This document shows positions 16,417 to 29,118 of a stretch of 64,000 nucleotides of DNA, piece by piece. The stretch is from Pempheris klunzingeri (lineage: Eukaryota; Chordata; Actinopteri; Acropomatiformes; Pempheridae): the NCBI RefSeq assembly GCF_042242105.1, contig NC_092033.1, positions 2,722,908 to 2,786,907 on the forward strand, given 5' to 3'. Numbering within the stretch: position 1 is the first letter of the stretch; every line of letters begins with the position of its first letter. A program made the position numbers and the translations under genes. Below the pieces are notes generated by a model. It ran no database searches, had not been told where the DNA came from, and was given only the letters and a program-made list of their open reading frames with translations.

Positions 16417-19400
16417 ATGGACAGTGAGTATCATGAGATCCAAAACACATTAAAGTGCAGCTGTATGAATCTGTCGACCTATAAGTGACTTTGTGTCGTC
16501 TCTGCCCAGGTGAGGACGATCTGGATATTCTGACGGCGCTGCTGGCCGAGAGCGAGGGTGTCGGAGAAGAGCAGGACGGCCAGGAGCAGGCGGACGACCT
16601 GGACGGCCTGTTTGACAACGATGAGGATGAGGAGGAGGAGTACAAAGAGGGCGTCGAGGAGGAAGGCCCAGACGTGGAGGCAGAAGGCCTGTCGGAGCTC
16701 TTTGGAGATGTGGATGACATTGAAAATGAAGAGAGAGACACAAAAGCAAGTGCAGGAGATTCCTGTGGGAGCCTGGACAGGTCCAAGGAGGACTTACAAG
16801 GTTTCTAATCGGCTTCTAGTTGATGTAAAATACAATTTAGTCCAGTTAAGTTGTGCCTGTTGGGTAAATGCTCACCAGTGGAGCTTCATGTCTTCCTTCC
16901 TCAGAGGAGCTGAGGCGGATGCAGGAGCAGATGCAGCGGTTGCAGCAGCAGCTTGAATCAAGCCAGAAGGTTTCCACCTCGTCCTCCACTCCAGTCACAA
17001 CTACAGGGAGGCCTGCTGGGCCCAAACCGGTCACCCCCAAACCAACACCCCCTCGAAAGCCGACCTCCAAACCGACCCCGACCAAACCAGCCGCTACGTC
17101 ACAGAAGACCGTGACACAAGCAGGTAGACATCTTGTTGTTCACCAGCCGCAGTAGTCGATAAATCCTGAAGTCCGCTGGCCACTTCTGCTGTTTTATTTT
17201 ACATATAAAATCCAGAATAAATGTCTAAAAACAACTGCACACGACTGCACTGGCAACAATAGTTGATTCATTGTGCTTCTGTTTTCCTTCCAGCAGCAAC
17301 ATCTTCATCCACTCCTGTCGGAGGAGGAACTCTGAAGCTCCAGGATTCCTCTGACTTTTTTGATCAGCTGAACAGCGCAGACTCCTTCAAACGCAAACCC
17401 AGAGTAGCTCACCAGCCCGGCACATCGCCAGGTAGGACTCATCCTTACACACCCCATCCACAGAAATGATTAGACGTCCTGATTTGAGTGTGTTTTCTTC
17501 ACCGTTTCCTCATCAGGAGACAGAGGGCCACTGGTGGAGGTAAAGATTGGCAGCTCCTTCCAGCCTGTAGAGAGCACCAGCAAGGTCTCCAACCCTCGAC
17601 GTTCACCTCCATCCTCCCAGAGCAGAGCTGCACCAGCTGGGCAGCCAAAGCCGCCTTCTCTCCCTCCCGTTCCTCAAGATGTGGCTGTTGAGAGATACTC
17701 AGGACTGCGGCTCAAGTGAACACACAATCTTTTTAAAATAAGAATTTGACCCTTTAAAATAAACAAATCCAGGCTTTTCTGTCCAGTGTTTCGCTCTGAA
17801 TCAGACTCTCTTTTCTGTTTCAGAAAACCGCGGGTTTCCTCCAGCGATATGGACCGCAGGATGGCCGACCGTCGCCTCATCCGCCTGTCGCAGGTCCCGG
17901 AGCGCCTGGCTCGGGAGAGCCTGGAGGACAGCGACTGGGTGACCTTCGCTGTGCTGGTCAGCAAGGCCACACCGCAGAGCAACAGCAGTGTAGGTCTACG
18001 TGTAGTCGATGTCTGTGTGTGTGCTGTACTACAAAACTGCCTCTCGCTGAATGTTTATTTCACTAAAAGTCAAGGATCAAAAAGTTTTCTACACTAAACT
18101 ATCCTCAAACCTTTAGTTCAGCTGCAGTTTTCTCTTTCCTCGGTGCTTTTGGTTTTTTAGTGCAGTTTCATTTCAACAACCAAGTAACGTTACACAGAGT
18201 GTAAGACCCTTTACTGAGAAAAGAATAAAATGTGTTGTAAACACTGTACGCTGCCTCGTTTCCTCTCCGCAGGGCAAAACCTTCAGCATCTGGAAACTGA
18301 ACGACCTCCATAACCTGGAAGTGTTTGTGTCTCTGCTCCTGTTTGGAGAAGTCCACAAAGAGCACTGGAAGACGGACACGGGCACCGTCATCGGCCTCCT
18401 CAACCCCAACATCATGAAGCAGAAAGACGGATATGAAGGGGTGAGGGTTTCTCTCATTACCTTCATTTTTTCAGTTCATTCTTTTCTCACATGCAGCGTC
18501 TCAAACGTTGTAGGTTTTATGAAAAGGTGGACTTTGAGTAGATGTTAGACTGTTGTTAGATGTTTCACGTCACTTTTAGCAAGTTACCCTTGAGTGAACT
18601 CCTTCACCCTTGTGGTAAAGAGATAACCTTGTTTTACTCAGCTGGTTTTACGATCTTTTTGTCTGACTGGTTTGGTAGCGCAGGCTGTCTGCCAGTTAAA
18701 GCCGAAAACAGACCGGTGGTGTTTGAGAAAATAACGAGGATGTTTGCTGGTGTCAGTTACCCTATAAATACATCTATCCTTTATTTAACCAGGCAAAAGG
18801 CTCCAGATTTTGACAAAGAAAAACAATATGTGGAATAAACGAAGACGATGATGTCTCTGTTCTGCTGCAGCTCTGTGGATCCTAGAACAAACTAGAACAA
18901 TGACAACACATTAAAATTCAGACCTTTAAATGATAAATGAGCTGATTTGTTTTCTGTCGTTGGCATTTTAAATACTTTATGTTTTGATTGATTGAGCGCT
19001 TGTGTCGGACACGTGCAGGTGAGCCTGACGGTGGATCACCCACAGAAGGTGATGCTGATGGGCGAAGCTCAGGATTTTGGCACCTGCAAGGCCGCAAAGA
19101 AGAACGGAGACCCCTGCTCTCAGATCGTCAACATGGTGGGTCCCCAACGTTCTTATGTCCTTATATTCTCACCAGACATCTCTCCTCCGTCATGTTTTAC
19201 ATCCCGCACGTTTCTGTGTGGTTGTTTGTCTCCAGTATGAGTGCCAGTACTGCCAGTATCACGTCAAAGCCCAGTATAAGAAGATGAGCGCCAAGAGGGC
19301 CGACCTGCAGTCGTCGTTCTCTGGAAAAGCTCCCAACAAGGTGAAGGGGAAGAGCGGCGGCCTGAGAGAGCGGCTGTGCCAGGACGGCTTCTACTACGGC

Positions 19401-22400
19401 GGCGTGTCCTCACCCGCCTGCGTCACCTCACTGTGAGTGATGAAACATTTAAAGCAACAATGACAACCTCGTGTCTACTATTTGAAAAACGCAGTCAGCT
19501 CCTGCTCATTGAATCAAAAAGCCACTGAAGCAGACCGTGGCCACAACCACTGACTGAAAGTATATTTGTACTTTTACGGTGTGTGTTGGAGTTGTGCAGG
19601 CTAACTGCTCCTTACAAAGCCAGGACCCCTGTGTGGGACTGGGCACAACCCGAGCTGCCTGGCATCTTCAGTAACCGGTCTGTGTGTTGTAGAGCGGCGT
19701 CCAAACCCAACAAACCGACCCAGAAGACTCTGGACAAGCTGTTTGTGAAGGGCTCGGCTCAGCTCGTCCAGCAGGCCAAGAGGCTGGGTGAGGACCAGTA
19801 CCAGCTGCACACACCTTATCTCATTAGTCCCCTTATAGTTTGTACACCTGTTGAACTGTGTGTCCTGTTTATTTTCTACTAAGCTTAAGCATACTAGAAG
19901 GAAAAACCCTTTTATCCTCTTATATATCAAGACTTTGTGCTGTGAACCCTCTTTACCCCAACCTCATTTTATCCAGTTGTGTCTTTTAGAAGTCGTTTAA
20001 AGGATAATTCTGGTGTTTTTTTTAAAACCTGGGTCCCATTTGTACACATTTTGGGCTTGAAATAACTGGTAGAATCAAAATCATTTGGATTTGGACCAGT
20101 AGATGGCCTCAGCCGGCAGCCGAGAACAGGTGGCGAACGAGCTACATTGGCTGTAATGTAATCCTTTGGGGCAGTTGTTTGCTTGTTTTTGCCACTGACA
20201 GGCTCAAATTGTTAGTCAGAGTCTCTGACAACATTACAGAAAGGATTCGCGCAGAGATAACACCTCTAAAGTCACTTTTGTTTAACTAAAAACAGCCGTT
20301 AAATCGCTCAAATCAAAACCACCAGACTTCACTGACAAAAACGGTAATTTTGCACAGTAGCTGCTGGTCTACTGGTGTCCTGATCAATTAGTTATTGTGT
20401 AACTTTGGTGTTTTAAAGTGTTTGTTCAGATCCAACTCAATATTTGTGTAACGCACAAAAACACAGACAAACTAACTGATTGAAGCAGCAGTAGACCGGC
20501 TGTTCCAGTGTTCTGCAAGGTAAAATCACTGTTTTTGTCAATGGAGTCTGGTGGGTTTAAATATCGCGATCCAACAGTGATTAAAGGATCTTACAGGTCT
20601 GTCTCTGTTGGCATTCTGTCTGTAATGTTGACAGACATTTAGAATAACAATCTGAGTGGCAAAAACAAGCACTTTTAGTGGGTTTTGAACCCAAAATATG
20701 TATAAAAAAAGGTCTTTTTGTGCGTGTTTGTGTTTTCTCTTTGTAGCCATGCAGTCTGGTGAAGTATCAGGTTGTTCAAATGAATTTATGAGCCTGATGT
20801 CAGTGCCAACGCCCGGAGCTCTGCAGCTGAAGAAGCACCTTGTACAGAGCAGCAAAACAGGTACACGACCGGGACCCCGTCTTTGACCACTCGAGCTGAG
20901 AATGATCGATTCAGATTATTTAAGGGTTCGTCCCTTGTTGGATTAGAAAGCAGCGTCAATATTTACAGCGTTCTAGTCACAAATCAGTCGAGCTGATCAC
21001 CAGCTTTACTCTAAAAGTCCTGATGTTCATCTTCAGTCTCCAAAGAAGCAGCTGGAGCTCCAGTCCAGTCCATCTCGGCCACAGACCTCCTGAAGCAGCA
21101 GAAACAGAAGCAGCGGGAGCTCCTGCAGAGCCGCCAGCAGAGGGCAAAGGAGCTCCAGAGGAGGGCGCAGCAGAGCTCAGACAGACCCGGGCCGTCCTCC
21201 TCACTGGGCCGACCTGGTCCTGGTCTGATGTCCCCTAAAGCAGCTTCTGAGGTCCCCACAGCCACCCAAAGCCCCGCGGCTCCCCACGCCCCCACCCTGG
21301 CCCGAGGCTTCTCGGAGGGAGAGGACATCCTCTTCTTTGACAACAGCCCGCCCACGGCGCCGGCGTCCGCCCCCACCGCTCTCAGCCTATCAGCCGCCAA
21401 GATGGCCGCCCTGAAGAAGCTGAGGGCCAAAGGGACGGGGCTCGCAAAGGAGGACCCCAACGCCGTGAAGAGGAAGAGGAGTAGCGGCAGTGAGATCAAC
21501 GCTCGAGTGGAGAAGAACCTGAACTCACCAGATGGTACAGCTCACTTTTTCTATCATATGTGTCTGCTGTTGATTTAATTGCTTTATTTCTTATTTTAAA
21601 ATAACATTCAATCGATTATGTGCCATTATTTTGACAAATACATCATTTTCTTTTTGCAAAATCCCTCTAATTGGGTACTTTTTGTTGTCAAAACACACAT
21701 AAATGAAGGCAACACCTGCACTAAGTTAACAACACAAATCAAACACCGCCCTCTCTCTCACTGTGCAGGCGAATCATCCGGTAAGGAGGATGAGGAGCCG
21801 GCCCAGAAGAAGAAGCGAGATCAGCTGCGCTACATCCAGTCAGAGGAGTTTCAAAAGATCCTCAACGCCAAATCTCGTCACAGTGCGGCGCTACAGACGG
21901 TAGGACGAGTGACGCTTTATTTACGTTGCCCGCTCTGACACGAAGATACAAAGTCCATCTGATTTCTTCCTCGTTTTCTAAAAATCCAGCTGCATTTCCA
22001 CATTTAAAGCGTTGCAAAGTGTGTCTGAATGAATGTGGATCTCTCAGGCGGAGTACCAGCTACAGGAGCGCTACTTCGACGCTCTGGTGAAGAAGGAGCA
22101 GATGGAGGAGAAGATGAGGGGCATCAGAGAGATGAAGTGTCGCGCTGTGACCTGTAAACAGGTAAACATGACATATTGTGATTGTCCACAACTTTAAATA
22201 ACTTAAACCAAGTCTGAGGGGAAGAAAATAACCCTCAACCTGCTGCAGACTATAAGATGCTTTACACATTTTAAAATGAAATGACTGCGGTCTAGATTAC
22301 GGTTAGAAGCAGAAAAACTAAGTTGTCATTTCCCATAATCCCTTGCTTCCAGTGTAACTACACCTACTTCAAGCCGGCGGATCGCTGCGTGGAGCAGAAT

Positions 22401-22810
22401 CACGGCCTGCGGTGGCACGATGCCGTGAAACGCTTCTTCAAGTGTCCCTGTGGACAGAGATCCATCTCTCTGGACAGACTGCCGCACCAACACTGCAGGT
22501 CAGAGTCCTGCAGCCGTCGTTCAGAGTTCCTGCTGCTCCATTTTAACATCAAAATAACACGCTCATCCTTTTTAATGTTCATTTCACCATTTCAGTAACT
22601 GCGGTCTGTTTAAATGGGAGCGTGACGGGATGCTGAAGGTAAAAACCTCTCTGATCAACAACAGATCATTTACAAAAATATATATTTTATTGTGAAAGAA
22701 AACAGACCTAATGTGTTTTGTTTCAGGACAAAGTCGGACCAAAGATCGGCGGAGAGCTTCTCCTGCCTCGAGGAGAGGAGCACGGCAGGTTCCTCAGCAG
22801 CATGAAGTGA
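16417..22810 (+). CDS. mcm10: Minichromosome maintenance protein 10, replication initiation factor
   Basis: Seventeen coding exons: 16417-16423, 16510-16800, 16905-17123, 17294-17431, 17517-17715, 17824-17989, 18273-18440, 19019-19135, 19236-19432, 19693-19787, 20747-20860, 21037-21534, 21769-21899, 22048-22161, 22353-22498, 22596-22638 and 22727-22810, about 908 residues (human 875). The order is an acidic N terminus, a coiled coil from about residue 100 (EELRRMQEQMQRLQQQ), a Pro/Lys-rich linker, the internal OB-fold (LSQVPERLARE...DWVTFAVLV...TFSIWKLNDL), its zinc finger (Cys419, Cys429, Cys438/Cys441, His444), a second basic linker, and the C-terminal zinc domain starting near Cys811/Cys816/Cys819 and ending in GPKIGGELLLPRGEEH. 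It is a nuclear protein that binds DNA and pol-alpha and helps activate the CMG helicase. The last exons converge on ucma. Confidence 0.97.
19998..20712. repeat. Foldback (MITE-like) element, copy 3, near full length
   Basis: It starts with AAAGGATAATTCTGGTG and a GGGTCC block whose approximate inverse closes the element near 20690 (GAACCCAAAATATGTAT). The internal arms carry the CCAGACT(T)C-type block near 20327 and its inverse near 20535. It fills most of the mcm10 intron between exons 10 and 11. Confidence 0.85.
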
Positions 22811-22960
22811 CGTCTGAACTGTATTTTTATGTTTATAATTTAAGTGTCTTAATAGCATTTTTTACCTTTCTATGAATTATGGTTTTAAAGTTTGACTTTT
22901 CGCATTGATTGTGGAGATTTGAATGTCTGTGATAATTGTGGATAAGCTGGAAATGGGAAG

Positions 22961-22966
22961 ATTAAA
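22961..22966 (+). terminator. mcm10: Candidate mcm10 poly(A) signal (ATTAAA)
   Basis: ATTAAA variant about 150 bp after the stop codon; no AATAAA is nearer. Confidence 0.4.
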
Positions 22967-23160
22967 GTCGTAATTTGCAACATTTCATGTGAAATCGCTG
23001 TTTGTACTCAGCAAACGGAGCCTGGTTCACATCTGGAAAAGTATGAAATCACATAATACGGATTTAAAACGTGAAATACCAAACAGTAGAAATACTCCTG
23101 CATTAAAAGTGTTTTTTTTTAGTGTATTATTATAATCAGAGAAACATAATTATAGTAATA

Positions 23161-23232
23161 ACTATCCAACATTTAACCGACATAGTAAAGTGACAGGAGT
23201 CACTTTACTATGTCGGTTAAATGTTGGACAGT
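23161..23232. repeat. Near-perfect hairpin, 34-bp arms and 4-nt loop
   Basis: The left arm 23161-23194 and right arm 23199-23232 are reverse complements at 33 of 34 positions, with AGGA as loop; the inner 29 bp are exact. The single mismatch would form a G-U pair in RNA. Confidence 0.97.
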
Positions 23233-24119
23233 AAAACGTACGGTGACTTCATGCTTCTTGCTTTTAATACACAGTATAAAAACCAACATGTTCCTCTGGT
23301 GAACATACAGAAAACATATTAGAACTAGTTGGTGATATTTTGTGTGGCACAAAATGTCTGTGTGCTCAGATAAGATGGATCATTTCATTAAAAGTAACTT
23401 TTTTTTTCTACAAAATTGATACATAAAAGTAAATTAACCTGCTGCAGAGAGTCAAAAATTGTCAAATCTATAAGGAAAAATCTTTATTTAACATGTTAGA
23501 AATACTTATTTTGATGTGAACTCCACCATTAGGTTTCCAGCAGCTGGTGGATGTTTGTTTTATATATATAAATGACAAGAAGGCTGCTTATATGCCTAAA
23601 ATGCTTATTAGTTATTACATTATGACCTTTAAGGAGCCTTCTTACTGTGTCATGTTTCTTTAACGGTGGGATGTTTGGTTCCTGAGCACTGAACCAGCCT
23701 CCTGAATCAGGTCAGAAACCTCCTCTAACACTCTCCATGTGTTGGAGTGAGGTTCTGCTGAGGCCAGGTGGCGCTCGCTCAAGTCCCTGAGCCAATCCAC
23801 AGCAGAGAGCAGGACAGAGATAAAATAAAGCTTCTGGGTTTGAAGCCGTGTGATTAGCATGTAGGGCCGTGCTGCATCACTTTGAGGGTTTCATCTGCGC
23901 TCCTTCTCCTGTCGCTGCTGTTTTTTTTCCCTCTCTCAACCTCATCTGGCTCTTCTTTGCCCAGCTAGTGTCTAATATTTCCACTGTGGAATGTGGGATT
24001 CATTTCAGCCTGATGACTTCTGCAGCTCCATACCGCCTCCCTCCCTTTAAATACTCCACATACCAGACAGTGCTGGCGTGAGTTAAAACACCGGAGGTCT
24101 GGGAATCAGGAAACTCATC

Positions 24120-24125
24120 TTTATT
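24120..24125 (-). terminator. ucma: Candidate ucma poly(A) signal
   Basis: TTTATT on the plus strand reads AATAAA on the ucma strand. Another lies at 24337-24342, closer to the stop; either may act. Confidence 0.35.
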
Positions 24126-24505
24126 TATCATTTTAACGTAAAGACATGAAGTCGGTGTCTTTGCAAAAAATAAAAATGCAAGCGCACTTTTATGTACATG
24201 TAAAAATGGCAGTAAAAACAAGCATGCAAACATATAGGCTCCATTTAATATGATAAAGTGTAGCTTATAATACAGAAACTGCACTTTTATTACATTTTAC
24301 AGTTTGACACGGAGACGCATATTGCACAATTTAGCTTTTATTAAAAAAAAAAAAAAAATTAATATAACCCTTTATGTTTAGATTAAAGATTAAAGAAGGT
24401 AAAAATGTGGCGTTCTCCTTAAGCGTTTGCTTTCTAAGTGTCAGGAACCAGCTTTAGTACAGGCTGAGGGTGATGGCGGTCGTGGCTCTCCATGCGACTG
24501 GTCGC

Positions 24506-27500
24506 TCAGTGGAACCAGTGGTAGCGCGGGTAGAGGCCGTCGTAGTGATACTCTCGAAACTGCTCACTTGTCTCCCTCGATCTCTCAGTTTGCTCTGCGG
24601 AGAGAAAAATCAAAATAAGGTGGCTGTAATATGGATATTATTATTATTATTATTAGTGTTTTTATATATGCAAAGGATCTTTCAAACAAAAAGCTCGTCT
24701 GTGTTTGTGCACATGGATGTTCAAATGAAATACCACTTTATATTTACTGTGTTTGTTGTTTTGGTGATCGGCTTCCTCATGATGTTCAACCAGCACCTGT
24801 TTGCATGTTCGTCATCTCACCAGCTTTAATATGTCAGTTTTCTTTTTAATTATAAGTGTAAGGAAAATGTATTTTAAAACCAGGGACAGCTTTAATGGTA
24901 GCGCTCCAAAGTGTTAGTGTTTAGCTCGCTGTGAAGCTGCATACATGCATCATCATAATGATTATAATCACAAGTGATCAGGGCGGGAAAACCATTACTA
25001 GTGGTTGCAGATGTAGCTACAATATCTCCCACTTGGTGACAACAGCTCCATCATAATACCACCTTCATAAAATCCAATATTCACACTAATTCAGCCAATC
25101 CAGCTAATAGATATGCACACATAAATCCATAAAATGTCCCACTGGCATGGAAGGCAGGACTTCTTGGGGTGTTTTTTGGAATAACTGATTTAGTGGTCGG
25201 TTGATTTTGGAATACAAGAGTTATCTTTTGCTCTTCCCCTTGTACTGACATGCTGTAAATAAAGCAGAAAGAGCCATCAGAGTAAAGACATTTAGAAAAT
25301 AAGCGTCTTGGCTTTTACGCTCTTATGTAAGGCTGTAGAGTTCTGTGACTCATTGGAGATGTTTTTGTTTTCCTGTAGCAATTGGTTGACCTAAACCGCC
25401 CAAATCACTGCATATGTCACATATAAAACCCAGTCACATCTTTATGGTTAGCAGTTCTTAATTTGGAAACCGTCACTAAAACTCTTTCACACCGGACAGA
25501 CAACCACGGAGAAGATTGTCAGCTTGCGGTCGACCACAAATGGACACTTTGATTTGGTTGTGGAGTCTCAGGCTCTCTGCTGAGGTCCAGAGGCTCGTTT
25601 GAGATCCAAACGACAACTCTGTCTTCAAGTAAAGTCGGGTTTTTCAGCAAGGACCAGTTAAGATTAAAGTTAAGTTAAATCAAAGCATCTGCGTCCAGCT
25701 CTTACCATCACGCTCCTCCTCGACGTAGTTCTCAAACTCGTTCCTTTGCTCCTCGTTGTACTCCCTCCTCCTCTCGTCCGCAGACTGCCTGACCCTCTGC
25801 TCAGCTGTGGAGAGAAGAACGGAGAGATAAGATGTGTAGGTCGGTCATTCATGCTCCCCAGAGGATGAACCATACAGACTTTGATGGCTTTTCCTCTGGT
25901 TTTCCTCCAGAAAAGTCCCTTTTCACCAACATCACCAATGTGGTTCGAGCCATTCACATCGGCCCATCATAAGACTGAACACCAGAAGTGTGAACGGTGA
26001 AATCACCCTTTAGTTTGTTTGATTTTTGAAGCCCAGAGTTTCGCTTCACGGGCGTCGCCATCTTGGTGTTGATCGGTTCGTCATGTCCTGCTTTATCGTC
26101 GATTTTCCTCTAAATGGGACCAAAGTTTACTGTGAGAACATACTGAGAAGTCGGCTTCTCTTCCCATAGACTTCCATTCATTCTGACTTCTTTTTGCAAC
26201 CAGCAGCTGGACATTAGAAAGACTTCCTTCGCTTCAATTTTATTTAAAGTCTGTGAACGAGACTGGGCCAGAGGCATGATGGGATAAACAGTCAGTAGGC
26301 AGCACAAGCCGAAGGTAACATGGATACGTCCACAGTGCAGCCCAAACACCTGGTGTTTACCTGATGAGTGTAAACTGGGTCTGACGAGGCGTTAAAGCAA
26401 ATACATGTGGTCGACCCATACTACTTACTGTAATGCATTAGTAATTTGTGTAAACACCTGCACCTCCCTCCTGCTCCGTCGCTGCACAAAACCAAACACC
26501 CCCACCCAACGCAGGCACAGGGCAGCCACTGTATACATTAGACATTAGCGCGCTGTCTGTGTTTTCCTTCAAGTCCCTCGTTTTTCTTGATTCATGACAA
26601 GCTCGTGAAGAGTGACAAGGTTACGTCACAACGTCCCGTTTCATGTGTTTTCCCTCCAAACAGGCTGCTGATCTGAGGCTTAGCTGCTCTGTAGGAAACA
26701 TGGCTCACGCTACCTTCACATGTAAAACCACTTGTCTGCTAACAGCTATTTTGTGCTGCCTTCTCTGTTTCTCCCATCTCCTGTAGTCCCACTCTATTTT
26801 CCCCAAATCAAACAAACTGATCAAGTATCTTCTCAGCTCATTTACTGCTGTGAGAATGAAATAGAGACAGAACGTGACTGAAATAGGATTTATTAGCATT
26901 TAGTCTGCTATTATTGAACATGGAGTCTGCTAAAGTGATAGCAGGAGACTTTAATTAGAAGATTTTCATCCTAACCATCTTTTCTTAACTTCAGAATATG
27001 AAACCATAAAGGAAAAGCAACATGAAATTTGGAAAAGACACCCGTGGCTATAAGAAAACTGCATTTTTAGCCACACTTGGTTATGTAATCATTCAACATC
27101 TGTTGGAAATATTATAGAAGCCTGATTCTTGTCTTGTCTTTTCACAGGACATTTATCTTTTTCCTTAGTAAGTTTTGGCTAAATTAGGCTAAAAAGATGA
27201 TATGAAATTGGCTGCCAAACCACAAACAAGCTTCTTTTTTTTAGGATTACTCTGCGTGTCGGCTGAGGGAGGAGCTCAAACCCTCAAAACCTGAATTCAG
27301 CCTGGTATTGATAATTTATTAGCATGGACTCTCAGGCCCGAGCGACCGGTGCTTCACTTTTCTGGCAAAAAAAAAATCTTTACAGTCACATATTCGTCCC
27401 CGAAGCTGATGAGGAGCACAATCAGCCTTTTTCCATGTGTTTTATTATTCCTTGTTTCCAAAGAATGTGGGCCTGTTTGTCCAGAGCCGAGGCCCCGCTT

Positions 27501-27959
27501 GGTGCTCTGATGGGCGGGCAAGGTGCACTGGCCCACAGCCCCTCTCTGGAGGCCTGCTCAGGGGCTCACATGCTCTTCCCTGATGGTTTTTCCACCAGAA
27601 AAGAGATTAATTAACAAACACAAACATCACGAAATGATTACAATCACTTCGGTCAGCTACTTTTTTTTTTTAGCAAGTCTGGCTGTTTTAAAGCTTTCAT
27701 CAGCTAAAAGGAAGTTAGGTCTTGAAAAGTTATTTTGATGAGGGAGTATGATAATAAGTTCCTGTGTGTTTGTCCTGGAACGATTCTCATCCGTGTGTGT
27801 GTGTGTGTGTGTGTGTGTTCATGTGGTTTGAGGTGTGTTGGCGTTGTGTGTCGCACTGATGCTGGCAGTGGAAGAATGAGCTTATTGTACCGAGAAAACT
27901 GAGAGAGGGAGAGGCTGCTCCATAGTACCCTGTGACTCCTTCTGCAGCCTCCAGCTCGC

Positions 27960-28003
<44 letters not shown>

Positions 28004-29118
28004 TTTAAGAGCTACTACTGTATAGAGCAGCACCTGCTTGAGTTTACACAGCTCTCTTTCAATTTCTCTCTTGAACTTTGCGGTCCAAACCTCAAATCAT
28101 CCAGTTACAAACCAATAAACCAACACTCCCACATGCAAACACACTCAAACACACCAGAGCTCATGCAGGAAAACACACTTAACACCAAATATAAATAACC
28201 CCAGAGAGATCTTATCTCAAGAGGAGCTTACCTTGAAGCTCAGCGTAGTATTGGGGTGAGCGGCGGCTGCGGCGTTTGAAGAAGTTGGAGGCGTCCGACT
28301 CGGGCATGAACACCTGCCGTGCCGGCCCTAAAAGTCAGTCAGAGGTCAGAAGGTGAAGGTCGCGTGAGGAGCACCTGTGGGAGCTCGGCTATGTGAAATA
28401 AGGTGTCACCTTTTTTATCGCCTGCTTTTGAGTCGTCCCGCACCGCTGCACTTTCCCCGACACTGGAAACTGTGAGGAAGAGGAGGAGTTATTTTTATGC
28501 ATACTCAGATTTGTTAACAATAATAATAATAATGTATAAGTGAGTACAGGATTTATACATCTAAAAATCAGCCTCCCACTTCTTACGTTTTCATGTCTGT
28601 GCCATAAAAAGTTACTTAAAGCTTATTTTCCTTGCTTGTCTTTACTCTGACTTAAAACTTTAATGCAAATATGCCAATTTAATTGATTTACAATGAAAAT
28701 GTACTGCACAAACTGGCTTTTACAGCTTTTTATTGTAGTTTCAGTTTTATAAATTGATTCCTAATTATCTTCAGATAAGCTGAAATTATATTATTAAGAT
28801 GAAATGTGAAAATAAATGTGGCATTTACAATTAAACTCTCACAAACTTGAACTCTAACATGATTTTTTTGGGGACTTTGGGACATTTAAAGGCCACAAAT
28901 CGCAGATTTATGAGGTTTTCTTTTCCATATTACAGCAGGACAGCACATATCAGGACATTATACCTTCAAAACTGTTCTCCTTATCCCCCCTGAGGCTGTA
29001 AAATCCAAGACAAAACCTCCCCCGTGACCCTTTCCCCACCCACCCAGACAAGATACTCACAGGTGAGGATGAGGAGGGTGGTGAGCAGAGGGAGCACCAA
29101 GACGCGAGTCCAGGACAT
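24506..29118 (-). CDS. ucma: Unique cartilage matrix-associated protein / Gla-rich protein precursor
   Basis: Five coding exons on the minus strand: 29118-29061, 28469-28410, 28327-28232, 25804-25706 and 24594-24506; 133 residues (human 138). A hydrophobic signal peptide (MSWTRVLVLPLLTTLLILT) is followed by a propeptide and the block QVFMPESDASNFFKRR. A basic furin-type site (Lys57-Arg-Arg-Ser-Arg-Arg62) precedes the mature chain, in which I count about 16 glutamates, including NEEQRNEFENYVEEE. In mammals and fish such glutamates are gamma-carboxylated by the vitamin-K-dependent enzyme and bind calcium; the secreted protein sits in cartilage matrix and restrains calcification. The end YHYDGLYPRYHWFH is the typical aromatic tail. 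All three internal exons are multiples of three in length, all phase 1 (see findings). Confidence 0.97.
26017..26230. repeat. Partial copy of the intron MITE seen at 33439-33778
   Basis: The stretch carries GCCATCTTGGT and TTTTCCTCTAAATGGGACCA-type sequence shared with the phyh-intron element, then ends with CTTCTTTTTGCAACCAGCAG. The left end is missing. It is in ucma intron 3. Confidence 0.7.
27797..27993. repeat. Two (TG)n tracts in ucma intron 3
   Basis: Tracts at about 27797-27818 and 27961-27993 lie 140 bp apart in the same orientation. Confidence 0.9.

Larger units (their letters stand above)
22811..24505. other. mcm10/ucma convergent spacer
   Basis: This interval holds the 3' ends of two convergent genes and a long perfect hairpin (23161-23232). 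No credible coding frame was seen. Confidence 0.6.
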
